Source: Leishmania mexicana MHOM/GT/2001/U1103
Lineage: Eukaryota; Euglenozoa; Kinetoplastea; Trypanosomatida; Trypanosomatidae
Assembly (NCBI RefSeq): GCF_000234665.1
Contig: NC_018338.1
Location: 112,501 to 176,500, forward strand
DNA length: 64,000 bases
Direction: 5' to 3'
Of the stretch, positions 32,349 through 43,300 are shown in pieces; position 1 is the first letter of the stretch; every line of letters begins with the position of its first letter. Made by a program: the position numbers and the translations under genes. Under the pieces are notes generated by a model. The model was not told the DNA's origin and searched no databases. It was given only the letters and a program-made list of their open reading frames with translations.

Positions 32349-34380
32349 ATGTCTTTTCTCTCGCGCCGGTGCACGCGGCAGCACCCCGCCATCGCGGCGG
32401 CGCTGCTGTGCGTCGCGCTTTTGGCGTTTGTCTGCGTGGGTGTGCGCTCTGCGTCCGATGAGGCAGGCGCCCTCAACTGCTCCGCCCCCGTCCCGAACTA
32501 CTCTGCCGCTGAGCAGAAGCACACTCGCATGTTTCTAGACACCATCAAGGCGGCCATTCCAGCCTTGGCTTCCGTGTGGACCTGCGACAATTTCTGCGCG
32601 CACGAGGGCGTGGAGTGCACAGAGGCCGGCCTGCATGTGCACCTCAACGTCAACGACCTCATCAGCAGCCTCCCTGAAATACCTGAGGGCGTTATCGGAT
32701 CATCTGTTGTGGTAGCGAAGTTCACCTTCTCCGGCGACATCAACAACTTGAAGGGCACGTTGCCTATCAGCTGGCATCAGCTAACCTCGCTCTCCTCGTT
32801 TCTGTTCATCTCGACGGACACCGAAGATACGCCGCCACAGATGCGGGGAACTTCAATCAAAAACCGTGTGATGGCAAATGGTGCTGAAGTCATCCCAGCG
32901 GAATGGGAGAACACCGCCCCGCGTGACGGCTCTCTGCCTGTATCTCGGGTATCCGACAGCAATATGGTAGGCTCGCTGCACTCCGCATGGGCAGGGGTCA
33001 ACACGAAGCACAGGAATTATCTCCAGAGTGGAATTGGTGGAAGAAGTCTTCCCGAGGAGTGGGGCAACATGTCGAACATTAGGGTTCTCAACCTGACGAA
33101 CCTTAATCTCTCCGGAACGCTACCGGCTTCCTGGTCTTCCTTGAGCTTGCTTGAGCAACTCCACGTCGCGAACAACCAACTTCACGGTACTCTGCCAGCG
33201 TCGTGGGGGAGTCTGAAGAGCTTGATTGACCTGCAGCTGATTGGCAACAAGCTCACGGGTACTATTCCGCAAGAATGGGGTGAAATGACTGCACTCGAGA
33301 AAATCTCTCTCCAGCTTGACTACTGTACCTGCGTGCCACACAGCTGGATCACGCGGAATGTCGAAGTTAGACTCTACTCCACCGTTCTGGGTGTCGACTG
33401 TCCAATCACCTCAGATTGCGGCTCGAGCAGCAGCAGCAGCTCTGAACTGGAGTGTGATGGCCCCATTCCGTTTTACACAGCAAGCCAGCAGGTGCACACG
33501 CGCAACTTCCTTGAGGCGTTCAAGTACACAATTACAGCTCTGCAGCCGCTGTGGACCTGCACGAACTTCTGTGTCTGGGAGTATGTGCACTGCACACCGG
33601 CGGGTGTGGCAGTGGAGATTACTGGCACAGAGTTTTTCGGTTCTGTTCCCGAGGTACCCGCCGATGTGAACCCGTCGGAGGTGGTGGTAACCACGCTTGA
33701 TTTCAGTCATAGCGTGTGGCTGGAGGGCAGGTATCCCAATAACTGGGCCTCGCTGACGTCTCTGCAGAAGGTGTCCTTTGCATACACTTCGATGTGGGGA
33801 ACGCTGCCATCCCAGTGGGGTTCCATGTCCGTGCTGAAGTTCCTCGATTTAAGCTTCACGTGGACAGACGGTAAGTTCCCCGAGAGTTGGAGCCGCTTAG
33901 CGAACTTGGAGGTGCTCAGATTAGTGCATCTCACAATTCCGGATCACTTGCCGGCCTCGTGGAGCAGCATGAAAGCATTGCGGGAGCTCGACCTCGACAG
34001 CACCAGCGTGTCAGGCACGCTACCACCCTCCTGGGGCGCCCTCAAGAACCTCGAGATTCTATCTATGCCCAACAACAACATTGACGCGACTTTACCTGAT
34101 GAATGGAGCTCGCTAACGCAGCTGCGAACCCTACACCTGCACCATAACAAGCTTGTCGGCTCTATCCCAGAGACCTACAACGCGATGGTTACCCTCACCC
34201 GTGTCAGCCTCGAAGTCAACCGACTCTGCGGCTGCCTCCCAAGTACATGGGCCGAGAAGAACGGTGTGTCCATGACCATCACCGCTCAGCCGGAGGTACT
34301 CGCTCCTGACTGCGCGACTGAGAACATCTGCGAGACACAGACAGAAAGTAGCAGCTCCGCCACCACCTCGTCTTCGTCGT
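32349..34380 (+). other. Proteophosphoglycan head: signal peptide and duplicated LRR module
   Basis: This is the unique-sequence part of the giant gene, about 677 codons without interruption. The two modules are about 325 residues apart and share caps and LRR consensus, but differ at most other positions, so the duplication is old. The first module has a weaker, partly irregular LRR stretch (about residues 120-200). The second keeps regular repeats such as TLPPSWGALKNLEILSMPNN. LRR heads of this type are shared with the Leishmania PSA family and are thought to mediate protein contacts. Confidence 0.85.
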
Positions 34381-37300
34381 CCGTGCCGTCCAGCAGCAGC
34401 TCCGCGCCGTCCTCGTCGTCTGCGCCGTCCAGCAGCAGCTCCGCACCGTCCTCGTCGTCCGCGCCGTCCAGCAGCAGCTCCGCGCCGTCCTCGTCGTCCG
34501 CGCCGTCCAGCAGCAGCTCCGCGCCATCCTCGTCGTCTGCGCCGTCCAGCAGCAGCTCTGCGCCGTCCTCGTCGTCCGCGCCGTCCAGCAGCAGCTCTGC
34601 GCCGTCCTCGTCGTCTGCGCCGTCCAGCAGCAGCTCCGCGCCGTCCTCGTCGTCCGCGCCGTCCAGCAGCAGCTCTGCGCCGTCCTCGTCGTCCGCGCCG
34701 TCCAGCAGCAGCTCTGCGCCGTCCTCGTCGTCCGCGCCGTCCAGCAGCAGCTCTGCGCCGTCCTCGTCGTCTGCGCCGTCCAGCAGCAGCTCCGCGCCGT
34801 CCTCGTCGTCTGCGCCGTCCAGCAGCAGCTCTGCGCCGTCCTCGTCGTCCGCGCCGTCCAGCAGCAGCTCTGCGCCGTCCTCGTCGTCTGCGCCGTCCAG
34901 CAGCAGCTCCGCGCCGTCCTCGTCGTCTGCGCCGTCCAGCAGCAGCTCTGCGCCGTCCTCGTCGTCTGCGCCGTCCAGCAGCAGCTCTGCGCCGTCCTCG
35001 TCGTCTGCGCCGTCCAGCAGCAGCTCTGCGCCGTCCTCGTCGTCCGCGCCGTCCAGCAGCAGCTCTGCGTCGTCCTCGTCGTCTGCGCCGTCCAGCAGCA
35101 GCTCTGCACCGTCCTCGTCGTCCGCGCCGTCCAGCAGCAGCTCTGCGCCGTCTTCGTCGTCCGCGCCGTCCAGCAGCAGCTCCGCGCCTTCCTCGTCGTC
35201 TGCACCGTCCAGCAGCAGCTCTGCGCCGTCCTCGTCGTCTGCGCCGTCCAGCAGCAGCTCCGCGCCGTCCTCGTCGTCCGCGCCGTCCAGCAGCAGCTCT
35301 GCGCCGTCTTCGTCGTCTGCGCCTTCCAGCAGCAGCTCTGCGCCGTCCTCGTCGTCTGCGCCGTCCAGCAGCAGCTCTGCGTCGTCTTCGTCGTCTGCGC
35401 CGTCCAGCAGCAGCTCCGCGCCTTCCTCGTCGTCCGCGCCGTCCAGCAGCAGCTCCGCGCCGTCCTCGTCGTCTGCGCCGTCCAGCAGCAGCTCTGCGCC
35501 GTCTTCGTCGTCTGCGCCGTCCAGCAGCAGCTCCGCGCCATCCTCGTCGTCTGCGCCGTCCAGCAGCAGCTCCGCGCCGTCCTCGTCGTCCGCGCCGTCC
35601 AGCAGCAGCTCTGCGTCGTCTTCGTCGTCTGCGCCGTCCAGCAGCAGCTCCGCGCCATCCTCGTCGTCCGCGCCGTCCAGCAGCAGCTCCGCGCCGTCCT
35701 CGTCGTCCGCGCCGTCCAGCAGCAGCTCTGCGCCGTCCTCGTCGTTCGCGCCGTCCAGCAGCAGCTCCGCACCGTCCTCGTCGTTTGCGCCGTTCAGCAG
35801 CAGCTCCGCACCGTGCTCGTCGTCCGCGCCGTCCAGCAGCAGCTCCGCGCCGTCCTCGTCGTCTGCGCCGTCCAGCAGCAGCTCCGCGCCGTCCTCGTCG
35901 TGTGCGCCGTCCAGCAGCAGCTCTGCTCCGTCCTCGTCGTCCGCGCCGTCCAGCAGCAGCTCTGCGCCGTCCTCGTCGTCCGCGCCGTCCAGCAGCANNN
36001 NNNNNNNNNNNNNNNNNNNNNNNNNNNNNNNNNNNNNNNNNNNNNNNNNNNNNNNNNNNNNNNNNNNNNNNNNNNNNNNNNNNNNNNNNNNNNNNNNGTC
36101 CTCGTCGTCTGCACCGTCCAGCAGCAGCTCCGCGCCGTCCTCGTCGTCTGCGTCGTCCAGCAGCAGCTCCGCGTCGTCCGCGCCGTCCTCGTCGTCTGCG
36201 TCGTCCAGCAGCAGCTCCGCGCCGTCCTCGTCGTCCTCGTCGTCTGCGTCCTACAGCAGCAGCTCCGCGTCGTCCGCGCCGTCGAGCAGCAGCTCTGCGC
36301 CGTCCTCGTCGTCCTCGTCGTCTGCGCAATCCAGCAGCAGCTCCGCGCCGTCCTCGTCGTCCTCGTCGTCTGCGTCCTCCAGCAGCAGCTCTGCGTCCTC
36401 CAGCAGCAGCTCTGCGCCGTCCTCGTCGTCTGCACCGTCCAGCAGCAGCTCCGCGCCGTCCTCGTCGTCTGCGTCGTCCAGCAGCAGCTCCGCGTCGTCC
36501 GCGCCGTCCTCGTCGTCTGCGTCGTCCAGCAGCAGCTCCGCGCCGTCCTCGTCGTCCTCGTCGTCTGCGTCCTACAGCAGCAGCTCCGCGTCGTCCGCGC
36601 CGTCGAGCAGCAGCTCTGCGCCGTCCTCGTCGTCCTCGTCGTCTGCGCAATCCAGCAGCAGCTCCGCGCCGTCCTCGTCGTCCTCGTCGTCTGCGTCCTA
36701 CAGCAGCAGCTCTGCGCCGTCCAGCAGCAGCTCCGCGTCGTCCGCGCCGTCCTCGTCGTCTGCGTCGTCCAGCAGCAGCTCCGCGCCGTCCTCGTCGTCC
36801 TCGTCGTCTGCGTCCTCCAGCAGCAGCTCTGCGTCCTCCAGCAGCAGCTCTGCGTCGTCCGCGCCGTCCTTGTCGTCTGCGTCGTCCAGCAGCAGCTCTG
36901 CGCCGTCCTCGTCGTCTGCACCGTCCAGCAGCAGCTCTGCGCCGTCCTCGTCGTCTGCACCGTCCAGCAGCAGCTCTGCGCCGTCCTCGTCGTCTGCGCC
37001 GTCCAGCAGCAGCTCTGCGCCGTCCTCGTCGTCTGCACCGTCCAGCAGCAGCTCTGCGCCGTCCTCGTCGTCCTCGTCGTCTGCGCAATCCAGCAGCAGC
37101 TCCGCGCCGTCCTCGTCGTCCTCGTCGTCTGCGTCCTACAGCAGCAGCTCTGCGCCGTCCAGCAGCAGCTCCGCGTCGTCCGCGCCGTCCTCGTCGTCTG
37201 CGTCGTCCAGCAGCAGCTCCGCGCCGTCCTCGTCGTCCTCGTCGTCTGCGTCCTCCAGCAGCAGCTCTGCGTCCTCCAGCAGCAGCTCCGCGCCGTCCTC

Positions 37301-40300
37301 GTCGTCCTCGTCGTCTGCGTCCTACAGCAGCAGCTCCGCGCCGTCCTCGTCGTCCTCGTCGTCTGCCTCCTACAGCAGCAGCTCTGCGCCGTCCAGCAGC
37401 AGCTCCGCGTCGTCCGCGCCGTCCTCGTCGTCTGCGTCGTCCAGCAGCAGCTCCGCGCCGTCCTCGTCGTCTGCACCGTCCAGCAGCAGCTCTGCGCCGT
37501 CCTCGTCGTCCGCGCCGTCGAGCAGCAGCTCTGCGCCGTCCTCGTCGTCCGCGCCGTCCAGCAGCAGCTCTGCGCCGTCCTCGTCGTCTGCGTCGTCCAG
37601 CAGCAGCTCCGCGCCGTCCTCGTCGTCTGCGTCCTCCAGCAGCAGCTCTGCGCCGTCCAGCAGCAGCTCCGCGTCGTCCGCGCCGTCCTCGTCGTCTGCG
37701 TCGTCCAGCAGCAGCTCCGCGCCGTCCTCGTCGTCTGCACCGTCCAGCAGCAGCTCTGCGCCGTCCTCGTCGTCCGCGCCGTCGAGCAGCAGCTCTGCGC
37801 CGTCCTCGTCGTCTGCGCCGTCCAGCAGCAGCTCCGCGCCGTCCTCGTCGTCTGCGCCGTCCAGCAGCAGCTCTGCGCCGTCCTCGTCGTCTGCGCCGTC
37901 CAGCAGCAGCTCCGCGCCGTCCTCGTCGTCCTCGTCGTCTGCGTCCTACAGCAGCAGCTCTGCGCCGTCCAGCAGCAGCTCCGCGTCGTCCGCGCCGTCC
38001 TCGTCGTCTGCGTCGTCCAGCAGCAGCTCCGCGCCGTCCTCGTCGTCTGCACCGTCCAGCAGCAGCTCTGCGCCGTCCTCGTCGTCCGCGCCGTCGAGCA
38101 GCAGCTCTGCGCCGTCCTCGTCGTCTGCGCCGTCCAGCAGCAGCTCCGCGCCGTCCTCGTCGTCTGCGCCGTCCAGCAGCAGCTCTGCGCCGTCCTCGTC
38201 GTCTGCGCCGTCCAGCAGCAGCTCCGCGCCGTCTTCGTCGTCCGCGCCGTCCAGCAGCAGCTCCGCGCCGTCCTCGTCGTCTGCGCCGTCCAGCAGCAGC
38301 TCCGCGCCGTCCTCGTCGTCCTTGTCGTCTGCGCAATCCAGCAGCAGCTCCGCGCCGTCCTCGTCGTCTGCGTCGTCCAGCAGCAGCTCTGCGCCGTCCT
38401 CGTCGTCTGCGTCCTCCAGCAGCAGCTCTGCGCCGTCCTCGTCGTCTGCGCCGTCCAGCAGCAGCTCCGCGCCGTCCTCGTCGTCTGCGCCGTCCAGCAG
38501 CAGCTCCGCGCCGTCCTCGTCGTCTGCGCCGTCCAGCAGCAGCTCTGCGCCGTCCTCGTCGTCCGCGCCGTCCAGCAGCAGCTCCGCGCCGTCCTCGTCG
38601 TCCTCGTCGTCTGCGCAATCCAGCAGCAGCTCCGCGCCGTCCTCGTCGTCCTCGGTGTCTGCACCGTCCAGCAGCAGCTCTGCGCCGTACTCGGCGTCCT
38701 CGTCGTCTTCGTCCTCGACGACGACCACTGTGGAACCAACTGGGAACCCCGTTCTGCCGTCGTTTTCGTCTGCCTCTTCGTTGCGGGATAGTTTTTATGA
38801 TAATCTGTATCTGATGNNNNNNNNNNNNNNNNNNNNNNNNNNNNNNNNNNNNNNNNNNNNNNNNNNNNNNNNNNNNNNNNNNNNNNNNNNNNNNNNNNNN
38901 NNNNNNNNNNNNNNNNCGTCGTCTGCGCCGTCCAGCAGCAGCTCTGCGCCGTCTTCGTCGTCTGCGCCGTCCAGCAGCAGCTCCGCGCCGTCCTCGTCGT
39001 CTGCACCGTCCAGCAGCAGCTCTGCGCCGTCCTCGTCGTCTGCGCCGTCCAGCAGCAGCTCCGCGCCGTCTTCGTCGTCTGCGCCGTCCAGCAGCAGCTC
39101 TGCGCCGTCCTCGTCGTCTGCACCGTCCAGCAGCAGCTCTGCGCCGTCCTCGTCGTCTGCGCCGTCCAGCAGCAGCTCCGCGCCGTCCTCGTCGTCTGCG
39201 CCGTCCAGCAGCAGCTCTGCGCCGTCCTCGTCGTCTGCGCCGTCCAGCAGCAGCTCTGCGCCGTCCTCGTCGTCTGCACCGTCCAGCAGCAGCTCTGCGC
39301 CGTCCTCGTCGTCTGCGCCGTCCAGCAGCAGCTCCGCGCCGTCCTCGTCGTCTGCACCGTCCAGCAGCAGCTCTGCGCCGTCCTCGTCGTCTGCGCCGTC
39401 CAGCAGCAGCTCCGCGCCGTCTTCGTCGTCTGCGCCGTCCAGCAGCAGCTCTGCGCCGTCTTCGTCGTCTGCGCCGTCCAGCAGCAGCTCTGCGCCGTCC
39501 TCGTCGTCTGCACCGTCCAGCAGCAGCTCTGCGCCGTCCTCGTCGTCTGCGCCGTCCAGCAGCAGCTCCGCGCCGTCCTCGTCGTCTGCACCGTCCAGCA
39601 GCAGCTCTGCGCCGTCCTCGTCGTCTGCACCGTCCAGCAGCAGCTCTGCGCCGTCCTCGTCGTCTGCGCCGTCCAGCAGCAGCTCTGCGCCGTCCTCGTC
39701 GTCTGCACCGTCCAGCAGCAGCTCTGCGCCGTCTTCGTCGTCTGCGCCGTCCAGCAGCAGCTCCGCGCCGTCCTCGTCGTCCGCGCCGTCCAGCAGCAGC
39801 TCTGCGCCGTCCTCGTCGTCCGCGCCGTCCAGCAGCAGCTCCGCGCCGTCCTCGTCGTCCGCGCCGTCCAGCAGCAGCTCCGCGCCGTCCTCGTCGTCCG
39901 CGCCGTCCAGCAGCAGCTCTGCGCCGTCTTCGTCGTCTGCGCCGTCCAGCAGCAGCTCTGCGCCGTCCTCGTCGTCTGCGCCGTCCAGCAGCAGTTCTGC
40001 GCCGTCCTCGTCGTCCGCGCCGTCCAGCAGCAGCTCTGCTCCGTCCTCGTCGTCTGCACCGTCCAGCAGCAGCTCTGCGCCGTCCTCGTCGTCCGCGCCG
40101 TCCAGCAGCAGCTCTGCGCCGTCCTCGTCGTCCGCGCCGTCCAGCAGCAGCTCTGCGCCGTCCTCGTCGTCCGCGCCGTCCAGCAGCAGCTCTGCGCCGT
40201 CCTCGTCGTCCGCGCCGTCCAGCAGCAGCTCTGCGCCGTCCTCGTCGTCCGCGCCGTCCAGCAGCAGCTCTGCTCCGTCCTCGTCGTCTGCACCGTCCAG

Positions 40301-43300
40301 CAGCAGCTCTGCGCCGTCCTCGTCGTCCGCGCCGTCCAGCAGCAGCTCTGCGCCGTCCTCGTCGTCTGCGCCGTCCAGCAGCAGCTCCGCGCCGTCCTCG
40401 TCGTCTGCGCCGTCCAGCAGCAGCTCTGCGCCGTCTTCGTCGTCTGCGCCGTCCAGCAGCAGCTCCGCGCCGTCCTCGTCGTCTGCACCGTCCAGCAGCA
40501 GCTCTGCGCCATCCTCGTCGTCTGCGCCGTCCAGCAGCAGCTCTGCGCCGTCTTCGTCGTCTGCGCCGACCAGCAGCAGCTCTGCGCCGTCCTCGTCGTC
40601 TGCGCCGTCCAGCAGCAGCTCTGCGCCGTCCTCGTCGTCTGCGCCGTCCAGCAGCAGCTCTGCGCCGTCTTCGTCGTCTGCGCCGACCAGCAGCAGCTCC
40701 GCGCCGTCCTCGTCGTCTGCACCGTCCAGCAGCAGCTCTGCGCCATCCTCGTCGTCTGCGCCGTCCAGCAGCAGCTCTGCGCCGTCTTCGTCGTCTGCGC
40801 CGACCAGCAGCAGCTCTGCGCCGTCCTCGTCGTCTGCGCCGTCCAGCAGCAGCTCCGCGCCTTCCTCGTCGTCTGCACCGTCCAGCAGCAGCTCCGCGCC
40901 GTCCTCGTCGTCTGCGCCGTCCAGCAGCAGCTCTGCGCCGTCCTCGTCGTCTGCGCCGTCCAGCAGCAGCTCTGCGCCGTCTTCGTCGTCTGCGCCGACC
41001 AGCAGCAGCTCCGCGCCGTCCTCGTCGTCTGCACCGTCCAGCAGCAGCTCTGCGCCATCCTCGTCGTCTGCGCCGTCCAGCAGCAGCTCTGCGCCGTCCT
41101 TCGTCGTCTGCGCCGTCCAGCAGCAGCTCTGCGCCGTCTTCGTCGTCTGCGCCGACCAGCAGCAGCTCTGCGCCGTCCTCGTCGTCTGCGCCGTCCAGCA
41201 GCAGCTCCGCGCCTTCCTCGTCGTCTGCACCGTCCAGCAGCAGCTCCGCGCCGTCCTCGTCGTCTGCGCCGTCCAGCAGCAGCTCTGCGCCGTCTTCGTC
41301 GTCTGCGCCGTCCAGCAGCAGCTCTGCGCCGTCTTCGTCGTCTGCGCCGACCAGCAGCAGCTCCGCGCCGTCCTCGTCGTCTGCACCGTCCAGCAGCAGC
41401 TCCGCGCCGTCCTCGTCGTCTGCGCCGTCCAGCAGCAGCTCCGCGCCGTCCTCGTCGTCCGCGCCGTCCAGCAGCAGCTCTGCGCCGTCCTCGTCGTCTG
41501 CGCCGTCCTCGTCGTCTGCGCCGTCCAGCAGCAGCTCTGCGCCGTCCTCGTCGTCCGCGCCGTCCAGCAGCAGCTCTGCGCCGTCCTCGTCGTCTGCGCC
41601 GTCCAGCAGCAGCTCTGCGTCGTCTTCGTCGTCTGCGCCGTCCAGCAGCAGCTCCGCGCCATCCTCGTCGTCCGCGCCGTCCAGCAGCAGCTCCGCGCCG
41701 TCCTCGTCGTCCGCGCCGTCCAGCAGCAGCTCTGCGTCGTCTTCGTCGTCTGCGCCGTCCAGCGGCAGCTCCGCGCCGTCCTCGTCGTCTGCGCCGTCCA
41801 GCAGCAGCTCCGCGCCGTCCTCGTCGTCTGCGCCGTCCAGCAGCAGCTCTGCGCCGTCCAGCAGCAGCTCTGCGCCGTCCTCGTCGTCTGCGCCGTCCAG
41901 CAGCAGCTCTGCGTCGTCTTCGTCGTCTGCGCCGTCCAGCAGCAGCTCTGCGTCGTCTTCGTCGTCTGCGCCGTCCAGCAGCAGCTCTGCGCCGTCCTCG
42001 TCGTCCGCGCCGTCCAGCAGCAGCTCTGCGCCGTCCTCGTCGTCTGCGCCGTCCTCGTCGTCTGCGCCGTCCAGCAGCAGCTCTGCGTCGTCTTCGTCGT
42101 CTGCGCCGTCCAGCAGCAGCTCTGCGTCGTCTTCGTCGTCTGCGCCGTCCAGCAGCAGCTCTGCGTCGTCTTCGTCGTCTGCGCCGTCCAGCAGCAGCTC
42201 TGCGCCGTCCTCGTCGTCCGCGCCGTCCAGCAGCAGCTCTGCGCCGTCCTCGTCGTCTGCGCCGTCCAGCAGCAGCTCTGCGCCGTCCTCGTCGTCCGCG
42301 CCGTCCAGCAGCAGCTCTGCGCCGTCCTCGTCGTCTGCGCCGTCCAGCAGCAGCTCCGCGCCGTCCTCGTCGTCCGCGCCGTCCAGCAGCAGCTCTGCGC
42401 CGTCCTCGTCGTCTGCGCCGTCCAGCAGCAGCTCTGCGTCGTCTTCGTCGTCTGCGCCGTCCAGCAGCAGCTCCGCGCCATCCTCGTCGTCTGCGCCGTC
42501 CAGCAGCAGCTCTGCGCCGTCCTCGTCGTCTGCGCCGTCCAGCAGCAGCTCTGCGCCGTCCTCGTCGTCTGCGCCGTCCAGCAGCAGCTCTGCGCCGTCC
42601 TCGTCGTCCGCGCCGTCCAGCAGCAGCTCTGCGCCGTCCTCGTCGTCTGCGCCGTCCAGCAGCAGCTCCGCGCCGTCCTCGTCGTCTGCGCCGTCCAGCA
42701 GCAGCTCTGCGCCGTCTTCGTCGTCTGCGCCGTCCAGCAGCAGCTCTGCGCCGTCCTCGTCGTCTGCGCCGTCCAGCAGCAGCTCCGCGCCGTCCTCGTC
42801 GTCCGCGCCGTCCAGCAGCAGCTCTGCGCCGTCCTCGTCGTCTGCGCCGTCCAGCAGCAGCTCCGCGCCGTCCTCGTCGTCTGCGCCGTCCAGCAGCAGC
42901 TCTGCGCCGTCCTCGTCGTCCGCGCCGTCCAGCAGCAGCTCTGCGCCGTCCTCGTCGTCTGCGCCGTCCAGCAGCAGCTCTGCGCCGTCCTCGTCGTCTG
43001 CGCCGTCCAGCAGCAGCTCCGCGCCGTCCTCGTCGTCTGCGCCGTCCAGCAGCAGCTCTGCGCCGTCCTCGTCGTCTGCGCCGTCCAGCAGCAGCTCCGC
43101 GCCGTCCTCGTCGTCCGCGCCGTCCAGCAGCAGCTCTGCGCCGTCCTCGTCGTCTGCGCCGTCCAGCAGCAGCTCCGCGCCATCCTCGTCGTCCGCGCCG
43201 TCCAGCAGCAGCTCCGCGCCGTCCTCGTCGTCCGCGCCGTCCAGCAGCAGCTCTGCGCCGTCCTCGTCGTCTGCGCCGTCCAGCAGCAGCTCCGCGCCAT

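Noticed and set aside
38817..38916. Reading the 100-N gaps as preserving frame
   Set aside because: Runs of exactly 100 N are placeholders of unknown length, so the apparent frame agreement on both sides carries no information.
34131..41058. Long antisense Arg/Gly/Ala- and Thr-rich frames and sense Arg/Pro/Ala or Val/Gln frames over the first part of the array
   Set aside because: These are shadow frames of the proteophosphoglycan repeat, some translated straight through the N gaps.
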